The translations under genes were made by a program, and so were the position numbers. Of a DNA stretch of 64,000 nucleotides, positions 1 to 8,739 are shown piece by piece. The stretch's first letter is position 1. The number at the start of each line of letters is the position of its first letter. The notes under the pieces were generated by a model. It did no database searches and was not told the origin of the DNA. It saw only the letters and a program-made list of their open reading frames with translations. The stretch is from Pseudomonas putida (GTDB lineage: Bacteria > Pseudomonadota > Gammaproteobacteria > Pseudomonadales > Pseudomonadaceae): NCBI RefSeq assembly GCF_022627325.1, contig NZ_JAETZZ010000005.1, positions 62,001 through 126,000 of the forward strand, written 5' to 3'.

Positions 1-1
1 G

Positions 2-1003
2 GCCATCCCCTTGGCCGGCACTGGCGCGACAGTGGGCCTCAAGGTCAGTGGCTGGATCCTGGGCGCACTGGGACTTGCCTCCATTGCCGAGTTCTTTATC
101 GATGGTTTGCCCCGGATCGGCGAGTACTACATCGATGGTATCCGCATCGCCTGGGAGGGCACACGGGACGAAAGCCTTAACCCTTTCGGGCGGGATGATC
201 CGCATGCAATTTCCAGGGCGGCCCATCACATTGCCTTGGGCCATGTGGAAGTGGTGGTTCTGCTATTGGGGGCAATGGTTTCGTACCTCACACGCGGTCG
301 GGGCGATGCCCGGGTGCTGGCGCAGGAGATGGCGGCCAGCAGCAAGGGGGCGCGGCTTGGGCAATGGATGCTCAAGCATGAAGAAGGGCTGAAGAACCGG
401 CCGGATTTGCAGGTGCCGGAGCGGCGTAAGGGGGCACTCGATGATCAACAGCCTTTACAAACGGGCCGACCGGACAACAAGGACAAAGACCACACTGTAG
501 GTAAAGCCGCCATTATGGCTTTGCACAATGTAGAGTGTTTCAAGACAGGTAAGCTACCCACCTCAAAAACTGGAGAGTTCGAGCGGCAACTGGGAGGTCA
601 GGAAAGGGGAATGAACCGTTTAACGGTCGATGAATTCTTGAAGAATATTGCTGACCCGATTTTAAGAAATCCGGCAAACGCCAAGCAGGCCCGAAGAGAT
701 CAAGAGGATGCTTTTATAAATCGTTTTCTCGAGGAGCTTTTGGAAGACCACGATTTTATTGAGGCCGAGAACATTGCAATCAAAAAAGCCAAATCAGAGA
801 TGTCAACCATTGCAGCCTTACACAATCCCGACCTGGTTGCCGGCGGTAAAGACGCCATCACTGACTTTGGTGACAGACAGGTCAACTCCACCATTGGCCC
901 ACAATGGAAAAACAAGATTCACAACCTCGCCATCGCCGCTGAATCAGTGCCTGAATCAATGCGAAGCACCACATTCATGAATGTAAAACTACACAAATGC
1001 TAA
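2..1003 (+). CDS. C-terminal part of a T6SS-type polymorphic toxin with Ntox15 (Tde-like DNase) domain; 5' end outside window
   Basis: The reading frame is open to the left edge, so the true start lies upstream; a TTG at 11 is only the first possible in-window start. The visible part begins with a hydrophobic stretch (about residues 5-30) and a second one (about 75-92), as in membrane-traversing regions of PAAR-type effectors. The C-terminal 150 residues carry a His-Asn-Pro-Asp motif (codons 821-832) followed by Ala-Gly-Gly and a Gly-Asp-Arg ... Gly-Pro-Gln-Trp-Lys block. This is the HxxD signature of Ntox15/Tde DNase toxins. Known of the family: metal-dependent DNA degradation in target bacteria, neutralised by GAD-like/DUF1851 immunity proteins, and exactly such genes follow. 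From about 440 on the DNA is much more AT-rich than the first 400 bases, as expected for a swapped toxin tip on a conserved trunk. DNase activity is inferred from the motif. Confidence 0.8.
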   Translation, partial: AIPLAGTGATVGLKVSGWILGALGLASIAEFFIDGLPRIGEYYIDGIRIAWEGTRDESLNPFGRDDPHAISRAAHHIALGHVEVVVLLLGAMVSYLTRGRGDARVLAQEMAASSKGARLGQWMLKHEEGLKNRPDLQVPERRKGALDDQQPLQTGRPDNKDKDHTVGKAAIMALHNVECFKTGKLPTSKTGEFERQLGGQERGMNRLTVDEFLKNIADPILRNPANAKQARRDQEDAFINRFLEELLEDHDFIEAENIAIKKAKSEMSTIAALHNPDLVAGGKDAITDFGDRQVNSTIGPQWKNKIHNLAIAAESVPESMRSTTFMNVKLHKC

Positions 1004-1020
1004 CCTATCAAGAGATGATG

Positions 1021-1629
1021 ATGGACAGATTATTTAGCAGATTCATTGAAAAACTCGGCCCCCCTATTTGTCAGTTTCCGGTTACAAATGCGAGCATTGA
1101 CCTATACGCAGGGAGATTACCCCATCAACTTCTTGATTACTGGTCTCAACATGGCCAGTGTGGTTTTGGCAAAGGTATTTTCTGGCTGGTCAATCCCCAA
1201 GAGTACGACTGCGTCGTCAACGCTTGGTTAGAAAACACAAAATTTGCGAAATATGACAACTATCATCTCATTGCACGTAGCGCTTTCGGCGACCTTTACT
1301 TCTGGGGAGAGGAAACCGGGGCCTCACTAAAAATAAGCAGCATTCTTTCACGGTATGTGACCCGTACATCCGTATACACCGGCGAACAGCTTGATAAAGG
1401 CTTTCCTGCATTCCTTTTATCCATAAGCAAAGACTCTAACAATTACGGTGACTTGTTCGAACCTGCCTATCACAGGCTCGGCCCTCTCGCACCGGACGAA
1501 ATGTACGGTTTTGTTCCAGCCGTAATGCTGGGCGGCCCTAACACACTTGAACATCTTGCGAAACTTAAAGCCGTAGAGCACCTGCTCTTACTATCAAAAA
1601 TTACAAGCCTTCAAGGTTACGACCAATGA
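1021..1629 (+). CDS. Immunity protein, GAD-like/DUF1851 family (first copy, adjacent to toxin)
   Basis: Predicted cognate antidote of the Ntox15 toxin, 202 residues, cytoplasmic (no signal peptide). The N-terminal half has the GAD-like pattern (LPHQLLDYW, then GFGKGIFWLVNP) and the C-terminal half the DUF1851 pattern (FGDLYFWGE ... EMYGFVPAVMLGG). Start: ATGs lie at 997, 1015, 1018 and 1021. I chose 1021 because AAGAG at 1010-1014 is then 6 nt away and the N-terminus lines up with the second copy. The gene starts 17 nt after the toxin stop. The DNA is AT-rich like the toxin C-terminus, suggesting both arrived together. Confidence 0.8.
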   Translation: MDRLFSRFIEKLGPPICQFPVTNASIDLYAGRLPHQLLDYWSQHGQCGFGKGIFWLVNPQEYDCVVNAWLENTKFAKYDNYHLIARSAFGDLYFWGEETGASLKISSILSRYVTRTSVYTGEQLDKGFPAFLLSISKDSNNYGDLFEPAYHRLGPLAPDEMYGFVPAVMLGGPNTLEHLAKLKAVEHLLLLSKITSLQGYDQ

Positions 1630-1726
1630 AACCCACTTGGCACAGCCATCAGACCTTATGCCCTCCGCCCCACCGTGTAATACCGGAATTTTGCCATACC
1701 CAGCATAACTAAAAAGGAATAAAACA

Positions 1727-2347
1727 ATGAACGTAGTCTTCTCTATCTTCCTCGAAACCTTCGGCGACCGTACGGGCCACCAACCCGTTCCTCAATCCGC
1801 CCTCGATCATTACAAAGACAAACTCCCCAACCAACTCCTCGACTACTGGAAAGAACACGGTTGGTGCGGCTACGGCAGTGGCCTTTTCTGGCTGGTAAAC
1901 CCACGTGAATACGAATCCGTAGTCGATGCCTGGCTGGGTGGCACCACCCACGACACCTACCACCTCATTGCCCACAGCGCTTTCGGCGAGTTGTACCTGT
2001 GGGGTGAAAACACCGGCTCGCTGCTGACCATTGCGGCCTACCATTGCCGGTACTTCCTGAGTGTGCCAAGCGCCAACAGCGAAGAACGGGACAACAAAAT
2101 CCAAAGCTTGCTCATGCGGGCCATGACCGAAAACATCGGCCTGGGGCTTTTCGACGAGGCCAGAAAAGCATTGGGCGATCTGGAGGCCGGCGAGATGTAC
2201 GGTTTCGTACCTGCCCTGATGCTGGGAGGCTCTGCCGAGCCGGAGCGCCTTCAGCGACTGGATGCCGAAGTGCATTTGAGTCTGCTCGCGCAACTGGCTG
2301 ACCTTCAGCCGTATGACCTCGACGAAGAGGAAGAAGAAAATGAATAG
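1727..2347 (+). CDS. Second GAD-like/DUF1851 immunity paralogue
   Basis: A 206-residue paralogue of the preceding gene, aligning over its whole length: KLPNQLLDYW matches LPHQLLDYW, GLFWLVNPREYESVVDAWL matches its counterpart, and EMYGFVPALMLGG is shared. It ends in an acidic tail (DEEEEENE). A ribosome site (AAGGAA) precedes the ATG. Unlike the first copy it is GC-rich with host-like codon use, so it was either acquired separately or has resided longer. It may protect against a related toxin variant (orphan immunity) or reinforce protection against the adjacent one; the sequence cannot decide. It converges on the following minus-strand gene with a 14-nt gap. Confidence 0.75.
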   Translation: MNVVFSIFLETFGDRTGHQPVPQSALDHYKDKLPNQLLDYWKEHGWCGYGSGLFWLVNPREYESVVDAWLGGTTHDTYHLIAHSAFGELYLWGENTGSLLTIAAYHCRYFLSVPSANSEERDNKIQSLLMRAMTENIGLGLFDEARKALGDLEAGEMYGFVPALMLGGSAEPERLQRLDAEVHLSLLAQLADLQPYDLDEEEEENE

Positions 2348-2361
2348 GCAGAACGACGTGC

Positions 2362-2928
2362 TCAGCGGTTGACGGCTTCGGGCCGGTCCACGTCCTGCAA
2401 CACTCCGGCATCCTGCACTGCAAGCCTGATGCAACTCGCCGGGTGCGCCTTCAGCACCGAGCGCGCGCCCTCATCACCCGTCAGGCGTGAAAGCGCCGGC
2501 CAGAAATCGCGCCCGAACAACACCGGGTGCCCCTGTTGTCCGTCATGTTCTGGCAAGACGATCCTGGACAAATCGGCCACCGCGGCAAGCTGGCCCAACG
2601 TTGCCTGAGCGATCCAGGGCATATCGCCCAACAGCACCGCCACCGCCTGTGCCTCACTGTCGATCAACGAGGCAGCCCCGGCCGCCAGGCTATGCCCCAT
2701 CCCCAACCCGGCATCCGGGCTGGCAATGACCCGGCATTGGCCCGGTAAACCCAGATCCGCGCCGCGCTCTCCCTCACGCAGTACCACGCGAACATCGCTG
2801 AATACCGAACAGGCACGCTCGACGCTATGCACCAGCAAGCTGCGCCCATCGGCCAACGTGGCCCGGCGCTTGTCGCCACCGAAACGCACGCTGCTGCCCG
2901 CCGCCAGCACCAGCGCGACGATGCTCAC
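2362..2928 (-). CDS. MocA-like molybdenum cofactor nucleotidyltransferase
   Basis: A 188-residue NTP-transferase-fold protein. The N-terminus carries the nucleotide-binding pattern LVLAAGSSVRFGGDKR (residues 6-21), and GDMPW near residue 100 is the metal-binding Asp site. Known of the family: MocA and MobA-like proteins attach CMP (or GMP) to molybdopterin. Molybdenum hydroxylases use the cytosine dinucleotide form, and the operon partner is such an enzyme, so cytidylyl transfer is the likelier role. The start codon overlaps the stop of the XdhC-like gene by 4 nt (ATGA), indicating translational coupling. Last gene of a five-gene minus-strand operon. Confidence 0.85.
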   Translation of the reverse strand: MSIVALVLAAGSSVRFGGDKRRATLADGRSLLVHSVERACSVFSDVRVVLREGERGADLGLPGQCRVIASPDAGLGMGHSLAAGAASLIDSEAQAVAVLLGDMPWIAQATLGQLAAVADLSRIVLPEHDGQQGHPVLFGRDFWPALSRLTGDEGARSVLKAHPASCIRLAVQDAGVLQDVDRPEAVNR

Positions 2929-3896
2929 AGCGCCGCCCGCTCGATGCCGTTACGCATGCGCAGGATATCGGCCAGCACTGCCAGGGCGATCTCTGCGGGG
3001 GTCTTGCTGCCCAGGTTGAGGCCGATCGGTGCGTGGATGCGCGCCAACTCGCCACTGCCCAGGCCACCGATGCGCTGCAGGCGTTCGCGACGTTTGTCGG
3101 AGGTGGCCTTGGAACCCATGACGCCAATGTAAAACGCCTCGGTACGTACTGCTTCAAGCATGGCCAAGTCATCGATTTTGGGATCATGGGTCAAGGCAAC
3201 CACTGCCGTGTCGGCATGGCAACCACCGTTGGCGATGAATTCCGACGGCAACTCGCGGCGCACTTCGATGCCGTGCAGCACCACGCCTTCGAGCACCTCG
3301 CTGCGCGGCTCGCAGAGGATGACTTCAAACCCCAGCCCCTTGCCGAACTCGGCGCAATACTGCGCAACGCTGGAATACCCCGCCAACAGCAGCCGCTGAG
3401 CGGCGCCCACACGCAGGCGCACACGGGTGGCAGCGCGTTCGACCCTTGGGCCCTGGCACGTGTCGTCGCTGAGCCGGCGCGTGCCGTCGGGTAGGCTCAC
3501 CTCGCGCAGAAGCCGCCGCTGGCCCTGCAGCGCACTTGCCAAGGCGCGCAGATGCGCCTGCACGTCGCAATCGGCCGGCAGGTTTTCCACCAGCACCTCC
3601 AGCACCCCGCCACACGGCAGGCGAATGCTCGAACGCCGGTCGCTGCCATCGCCATAGCGCACGATCGCGACCGGCTCGGGGAACTCGCCCAGGGCCACGC
3701 GCTCGAGGAAGTCGTCCTCGACGCAGCCGCCCGACAGCGAGCCCACCCACTGCCCTGCCTCATTCACCGCCAGCAGCGAGCCCGGCGCGCGCGGCGCCGA
3801 ACCGTAAGTGGCCAGCACCGTGCACAACCAGACCCGCTGGCCGTTACCCGACCACTGCATCGCCTGGTGTACAACCTGCAGATCAAGATGTTGCAC
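2925..3896 (-). CDS. XdhC/CoxI-family molybdoenzyme maturation protein
   Basis: A 323-residue cytoplasmic maturation factor. The N-terminal XdhC/CoxI part shows GSAPRAPGSLLAV and GSLSGGCVEDDFLE (residues about 30-65). The C-terminal Rossmann-like part ends in GVMGSKATSDKRRERL (about 255-270), then IHAPIGLNLGSKTPAEIA. Known of the family: XdhC-type proteins bind the molybdenum cofactor, promote its sulfuration and deliver it to xanthine dehydrogenase-type enzymes. It lies between the cytochrome subunit gene (3-nt gap) and the MocA-like gene (4-nt overlap), so it most likely matures the hydroxylase encoded in the same operon rather than the distant XdhAB at 60-64 kb. Confidence 0.88.
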   Translation of the reverse strand: MQHLDLQVVHQAMQWSGNGQRVWLCTVLATYGSAPRAPGSLLAVNEAGQWVGSLSGGCVEDDFLERVALGEFPEPVAIVRYGDGSDRRSSIRLPCGGVLEVLVENLPADCDVQAHLRALASALQGQRRLLREVSLPDGTRRLSDDTCQGPRVERAATRVRLRVGAAQRLLLAGYSSVAQYCAEFGKGLGFEVILCEPRSEVLEGVVLHGIEVRRELPSEFIANGGCHADTAVVALTHDPKIDDLAMLEAVRTEAFYIGVMGSKATSDKRRERLQRIGGLGSGELARIHAPIGLNLGSKTPAEIALAVLADILRMRNGIERAAL

Positions 3897-3899
3897 GTA

Positions 3900-5111
3900 T
3901 TACTCCGCCTTCAGCTCAGCAAGCTGTTGTACGCTCAAATCACCTGGCAATCCGCCCCAGGCCTGACGCAGGTAATTGACCATATCCGTGACCTGCTCAT
4001 CACTGAGCTTGTCGGCAAAGCCCGGCATCGGCTGCATGCGCTCGAAACCTGTGAATTGCTGCTCACGGATACCGTCGAGGATGGCCTTGACCAGGTTGCG
4101 TGAATCCCCCTGACGCAGCACCGTGTTGCCCTGCATTGCCACCGCGATATGCGGCTTGCCTTCGCCGTCGACACCGTGGCAACCGGCGCAGACATTGAGG
4201 TATTGCTGGCGGCCGCGCTTGGCGCTGTCGCTGAGCTGGTCCAGGGGGACTTCCTGTATGACCTTGGCAGGCGGCGGCTGTTCACCCAACAAATAGGTGG
4301 CCATGGCAGCCAGGTCGGCGTCCTCGAGGTGCTGGGTGCTGTGGTGCACCACCGGGTACATCTCGTTGAACATGCTGCCCTGGGCGCTGATACCGTGCTT
4401 GAGGAAGGTGGTGAGGTCGGGCTGGGTCCAGCCACGGTCGGCAAGGTCCTTGGCCAGCAGGCTCGGTGCCAGGTAGCCATTGAGCAGCCCGCCGGTCAGG
4501 CGCTGGTCCTGCTGCAGCGCACCAATCGGGTTACGCGGGGTATGGCACTCGCCGCAGTGGCCCATGACTTCGACCATGTACTGCCCGCGCTGCCATGCCG
4601 GGCTTTTACCTTCGGTGGGCTGTAGCTGCACACTCTTGCCGTACAGCATGTTCCAGCCCGACAGGCCCATGCGCACGTTGAACGGGAAGCTGAGCTTGGT
4701 CTGCGGGGCCGGGCGGTTGATCGGCGGCACGGTCATCAGGTACGCCAGGATCGCATCGGAGTCTTCCCGGGAGATCAGGTGGTACGAGGTGTAGGGCATG
4801 GCCGGGTACAGGTTGGCGCCGTCCTTGCGCTTGCCCTCGGTGACGGCCGCAAAGAATTCGTCGGCGGTGTAATTGCCGATACCGTACGCTTTGTCCGGGG
4901 TGATGTTGGTGCCATAGATGGTGCCGAACGGTGAGTGAATCGGCAGGCCGCCAGCATAGGGCGCGCCGCCTTCGGCGGTGTGGCAGGCCATGCAGTCGGC
5001 GGCACGGGCGAGGTATTCGCCGCGCTTGATCTGTGCCGGGTCATCGGCCTGGGCCGCCATCGATACGGCGAGGCCAAGCGCCAGCGCCAGGCTGGAACGT
5101 ACGAACGCCAT
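3900..5111 (-). CDS. Triheme cytochrome c subunit of a periplasmic molybdenum hydroxylase
   Basis: A 403-residue protein with a Sec signal peptide (hydrophobic stretch to AAQA, residues 1-21) and three heme-binding CxxCH sites: CMACH at residues 40-44, then CGECH and CAGCH further on. It should take electrons from the molybdenum/iron-sulfur subunits in the periplasm and pass them to the respiratory chain. The open frame runs on to 5318, but the residues before 5111 come from the other strand reading of the small-subunit gene. The ATG at 5111 gives a proper signal peptide and sits beside the small-subunit stop (5114). Homologous cytochromes accompany nicotinate- and aldehyde-oxidising hydroxylases of pseudomonads; the substrate here is unknown. 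Confidence 0.88.
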   Translation of the reverse strand: MAFVRSSLALALGLAVSMAAQADDPAQIKRGEYLARAADCMACHTAEGGAPYAGGLPIHSPFGTIYGTNITPDKAYGIGNYTADEFFAAVTEGKRKDGANLYPAMPYTSYHLISREDSDAILAYLMTVPPINRPAPQTKLSFPFNVRMGLSGWNMLYGKSVQLQPTEGKSPAWQRGQYMVEVMGHCGECHTPRNPIGALQQDQRLTGGLLNGYLAPSLLAKDLADRGWTQPDLTTFLKHGISAQGSMFNEMYPVVHHSTQHLEDADLAAMATYLLGEQPPPAKVIQEVPLDQLSDSAKRGRQQYLNVCAGCHGVDGEGKPHIAVAMQGNTVLRQGDSRNLVKAILDGIREQQFTGFERMQPMPGFADKLSDEQVTDMVNYLRQAWGGLPGDLSVQQLAELKAE

Positions 5112-5113
5112 GC

Positions 5114-5650
5114 TCAACCCTCCTTGACCAGGCCGAGGTCGTTGAGGACCGTACGGGTGGCGTCGTAGTAACGCACGTAGCCCGTGCAACGGCAGATGTG
5201 GTGCCCCAGGCTCTCTTCGATACGGTCCTCCAGCTCGCTCTTCTTCACCGGCTGACGCTGGGCATTTTCCACCAGCACGGTGGCCGCGTTGACGAAGCCC
5301 GGTGCGCAGTAGCTGCACTGGAACGCGAACAGGTCGACGAACTTCTGCTGGATGGGGTTGAGCGTGAAGTTGCCGGCCTCGTCCTGCTTGGCATGGCTTT
5401 CGATAGTACGGACCTTCTTGCCGGTGAAGTAATGGGCACCGGTGATGCAGGTACGCACTTCTTCACTGGTGCCATCCGGGTTGTCGACGATCACGACGCA
5501 GGCATGGCAGATACCCTGGCCGCAGCCCAGGCGCGAGCCGGTGAGGTTCTGGTGTTCGTGCAGGTAGTCGATCATCGCCAGGTCGTCGGGGACCTCGACC
5601 GGACCGACAGGTTGACCGTTGAGGGTCAGTTGAAGCGGACGGTTAGCCAT
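5114..5650 (-). CDS. 2Fe-2S small subunit of molybdenum hydroxylase (IorA-like)
   Basis: A 178-residue electron-transfer subunit with two [2Fe-2S] clusters. The plant-type ferredoxin cluster uses C43, C48, C51 and C68 (GCGQGICHAC). The second, helical-domain cluster uses C112, C115, C153 and C155 (CSYCAPG and CRCTGY). It lacks the FAD domain of xanthine dehydrogenase, as in isoquinoline 1-oxidoreductase-type enzymes, where a cytochrome replaces FAD. It has no signal of its own, so export would be by hitchhiking on the Tat-exported large subunit. The start at 5650 overlaps the end of the large-subunit gene by 8 nt; upstream in-frame residues read through that gene and were rejected. Confidence 0.9.
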   Translation of the reverse strand: MANRPLQLTLNGQPVGPVEVPDDLAMIDYLHEHQNLTGSRLGCGQGICHACVVIVDNPDGTSEEVRTCITGAHYFTGKKVRTIESHAKQDEAGNFTLNPIQQKFVDLFAFQCSYCAPGFVNAATVLVENAQRQPVKKSELEDRIEESLGHHICRCTGYVRYYDATRTVLNDLGLVKEG

Positions 5651-8474
5651 TGAGGGCCTCCTTGATGCGGGCTGGAGTAATCGGAAGGTCACGCACACGC
5701 TTGCCGATGGCATGGGCCACGGCGTTGCCGATGGCGCCGACCACCGGGATCATCACCACCTCGGCAATGCCCTTGGACGGGTCGGTGGGCGACAAGGGCG
5801 GGAGAATCTCGGAGGTCTGCTTCCAGACCGCCACGTCCTTGGCATGCGGCAGGCGATAGCGGTTGAAGTTCCAGTCGCCCTCCCCCGGGCCACCCTCATG
5901 CAACGGCATCTCTTCGGTCAGCGCATGGCCAATGCCCATGGCGATGCCGCCTTCGAGCTGGCCCTTGACCAGCTCCGGCACCAGCACACGGCCGCACTCG
6001 ACCCAGCTGTGATGGTTGAGGACCTGCACCTCATGGGTGCCCTTGTTCACTTTGATTTCGACGATGGTGGCCACCGGGCTGTAGTAGGTGACCATGGCGT
6101 TGTTCAACTGGGTGGCCGGGTAGGCGGCGTTCTGCCGGTCGAGCAAGTGGTAGCCGTTGCTGCTCATCTGCGCTTTCTTGGCGTTCGGCGCACCGTCGCC
6201 GTATTTCACGGCCACGGCATCGAGCGGGAAACGCTCGCGCACGCCGTCGATGACGAAGTCGGCCTCTGCCCAGCTCCAACGGTTGAAACCGTGCACGCTG
6301 ACGCCGGTGACCAGGCCCATTTCGTGGGCTTTCTTCGCAAGCTCGGCGAACGGGATCGGCGCCAGGCCATTGCCGGTCAGTTCACCGTTGACCCACACCG
6401 CGTTCTCGCGGCGCACCACCAAGGGGTTGGCCTGCCCACCGAACGGGCCTTGACGCCACAGGGCCATGGCCGCCGGCCAAAGGCCATGATTGAACAGCAC
6501 GCGCGCCGCTTCGCGGGTGGCGTGGCTGAAATAGAACGCCGAGTTGGTCGCCGACGACGGCGATGCCAGCTTGCCGACCCAGCGCGGGTTGCGCAGCGCC
6601 GCGTCCTGCTCGGCCTGGCTGATCAGGTACGGGTTACCGCTGGTGGCCAGTTGCAGTTCAGGCCACTCGGTCACTGCGGTCTTCACCTCGTCAGCCGAAC
6701 GGCCGAGGAAGTCGCTGACCACCAGAGCCTGGGAAGTGGACATGCCGGTGCCCAGCTCGGTACCGATGTGGCGCAGGCTGATGCGGCCATCGGCGGTGAA
6801 CTCGACGCTGGCCATCGGCGCTTCGGAACCGGTGCCGAAGTCCTTCTGGCAGATGGCGAAACCGACGCCGTACCAGTGGTCCTTGTCTTTGGCGTCCATC
6901 TCGCGCTTGCGTGCGTCACGGTTGCGCCACCAGTCGTGGGCGGCGGCCTTGTCGAGGATCTCGTGCAGGCGCAGGGCACCTGCCGGGACCGCGCCCTGGG
7001 TGTTCTTCATACCCGATTTGAGCGCGTTGGCGCGGCGCAGGTCGATGGCATCGACGCCCAGGCGCCCCGCCACTTCGTCGACCATCATTTCGGTGGCGGC
7101 CATGGTCTGCAAGGTGCCGTAGCCGCGCATGGAGCCGGCCTCGACGCCACGCGAGTGGTAGGCCGTGACGGACAGGTCGTTCTGCGGCATGTAGTAGATC
7201 GACTGCGCCGCCGTAGCGCCAACCGCAGCCACCGACGGGCTGTAGTTGATGCGGCCACCGCCATCACAGCTCATGTCGGCGCGAAAGATCTTGAAGCTGT
7301 TGTCCTTCTTGTCCACGGCCAGTTGATAGCGGATGTCGAAGGCATGGCGCTTGATGCCGCTCTGGAACTGCTCATAGCGGTCGTTGGCCAGGCGGATCGG
7401 CACACCGGCGCCATACAGCGCGGCAACTGCGGCGTAGAAGACGAAGATGTTGTTGTCTTTGGAGCCATAGCCCACGGTGTAACCCGGGTGCATGTTGAGG
7501 TGGTTGAGGGCGAAGCGCGAGGGCTTGATCATGTGCACGCAGTCCTGCGCCACTTCGAACGGGCACTGGGTGGCGACCACGAAGTGCAGCGTACCGGTGC
7601 CGGCGTCGTACCAGCCATTGCCGTTGTCGGGCTCGAGCGCCGCCGGCTCGATGGAAGGCGTCTTGTAGCGCTCATCGAACACCAGCCAGTCTGCCGGCGG
7701 GTTGTCCAGTTGCTCACCGATCCGCTGGGCGTAGAACAGGCCCTGCTCGGTGAGGTCGCCGTGCTGGTTGGGCTGCTTGGACCACACCGGTTTACGGTTG
7801 AGGATGGTCGGGAACAGCATGCTGTTCTTCAGGCTGGAGAACTCGTCCTCGTCGAACGGCGTGGCGCCGCCGACGCGCACGAAACGGAAGCTGCCGTAAG
7901 GGTCACGCTGGTACAACGGGGCCTGGGCGCCGTAGCGGATCGCCTTGTCGTTGAACTGCAGCTTGCGCTTGGCCTGGCGGAAGCGCTCGAAGTCGTTCCA
8001 GATCAGGATCGCCACCGGGTGGCCAATGAACATCGGCACCTTGCCAGGTGGCAGCAGCGGGTCAGGCGAATGGGCTTCGGGCCAGGCGATACCGTCCTTT
8101 TCCAGGTCGGCGGCGGTGACGATGCGGTCCGGCTGCAGCTCGGCGCCGAGCAGGCCGAGGTCGAAACCGGCGTAGATGCGGTCGGCCTTGGTGGTCTTGA
8201 GCAACATGGCATGCCCTTGCTGCTCGGGCCAGCCGGGCATGTCCTTGGCGCGGATGTCGCGGGCAAAGACTTTGTTGCCACAGACCTTGGACAACGCGTC
8301 GTTACGGAAACGCGCCTTGCCGTCGTGGTTCATCCACTTCTGCGGCGACGTGGTGACACGGTCCTCCATCAGCGCGGCGAAGGCCTGGCTGCCGAGCGGC
8401 GCCATGCTCACGCCGACACCGGCGATCAGGCCACCTTGCAGGAAGGAGCGCCGGGAAATATCACGGTTGGACAT
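5643..8474 (-). CDS. Molybdopterin-binding large subunit of a Tat-exported hydroxylase (IorB-like)
   Basis: A 943-residue catalytic subunit of the xanthine dehydrogenase/aldehyde oxidase superfamily. A twin-arginine signal (SRRSFLQGG, residues about 8-16, then a hydrophobic run ending AFA) marks periplasmic delivery of the folded cofactor enzyme. The molybdopterin part shows RGVEAGSMRGYG, ELGTGMSTSQALV and, near the end, ECGRVLVPELVKGQLEGGIAMGIG. The start at 8474 has AGAGGAT about 6 nt upstream; upstream in-frame codons lie in the intergenic spacer. First gene of the operon with the 2Fe-2S subunit, cytochrome c, XdhC-like and MocA-like genes. Family members oxidise N-heterocycles or aldehydes by water-derived hydroxylation. 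No residue I can read fixes the substrate. Confidence 0.9.
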   Translation of the reverse strand: MSNRDISRRSFLQGGLIAGVGVSMAPLGSQAFAALMEDRVTTSPQKWMNHDGKARFRNDALSKVCGNKVFARDIRAKDMPGWPEQQGHAMLLKTTKADRIYAGFDLGLLGAELQPDRIVTAADLEKDGIAWPEAHSPDPLLPPGKVPMFIGHPVAILIWNDFERFRQAKRKLQFNDKAIRYGAQAPLYQRDPYGSFRFVRVGGATPFDEDEFSSLKNSMLFPTILNRKPVWSKQPNQHGDLTEQGLFYAQRIGEQLDNPPADWLVFDERYKTPSIEPAALEPDNGNGWYDAGTGTLHFVVATQCPFEVAQDCVHMIKPSRFALNHLNMHPGYTVGYGSKDNNIFVFYAAVAALYGAGVPIRLANDRYEQFQSGIKRHAFDIRYQLAVDKKDNSFKIFRADMSCDGGGRINYSPSVAAVGATAAQSIYYMPQNDLSVTAYHSRGVEAGSMRGYGTLQTMAATEMMVDEVAGRLGVDAIDLRRANALKSGMKNTQGAVPAGALRLHEILDKAAAHDWWRNRDARKREMDAKDKDHWYGVGFAICQKDFGTGSEAPMASVEFTADGRISLRHIGTELGTGMSTSQALVVSDFLGRSADEVKTAVTEWPELQLATSGNPYLISQAEQDAALRNPRWVGKLASPSSATNSAFYFSHATREAARVLFNHGLWPAAMALWRQGPFGGQANPLVVRRENAVWVNGELTGNGLAPIPFAELAKKAHEMGLVTGVSVHGFNRWSWAEADFVIDGVRERFPLDAVAVKYGDGAPNAKKAQMSSNGYHLLDRQNAAYPATQLNNAMVTYYSPVATIVEIKVNKGTHEVQVLNHHSWVECGRVLVPELVKGQLEGGIAMGIGHALTEEMPLHEGGPGEGDWNFNRYRLPHAKDVAVWKQTSEILPPLSPTDPSKGIAEVVMIPVVGAIGNAVAHAIGKRVRDLPITPARIKEALNG

Positions 8475-8739
8475 GCTTGATCCTCTGGGCAGGCCGCTGC
8501 CTGCCCATCTTTTGATTCTTGTGCTGGAAACGCGGAAGGATGTGACCGCCCACGCAGGACGCCCACAAAAACTGACTTTCACGTCAACTTTACAGCACTC
8601 AAATAGGTTTTGGCAAAGTCAAGCAGACAGTATGTCGCGGTATGTCCACATTGCTCGCGTACGAACACGGCCACAGGTTAACTTTGGGTTAATCGGCTCA
8701 GGCCAGCATGGCCCCGTTCAACTCTGCCAAGGCGAAGAC

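Noticed and set aside
5712..8480. A 922-codon open frame on the plus strand opposite the hydroxylase large subunit
   Set aside because: It mirrors the GC-rich codon pattern of the real gene; low-complexity Val/Gly/His/Gln composition and no domain are typical of antisense shadows.
8600..8640. Sigma-54-like sequence TTGGCAAAGTCAAGCA between the hydroxylase and dsbD
   Set aside because: The GG to GC spacing is 9 rather than 10 nt and flanking consensus bases are missing.
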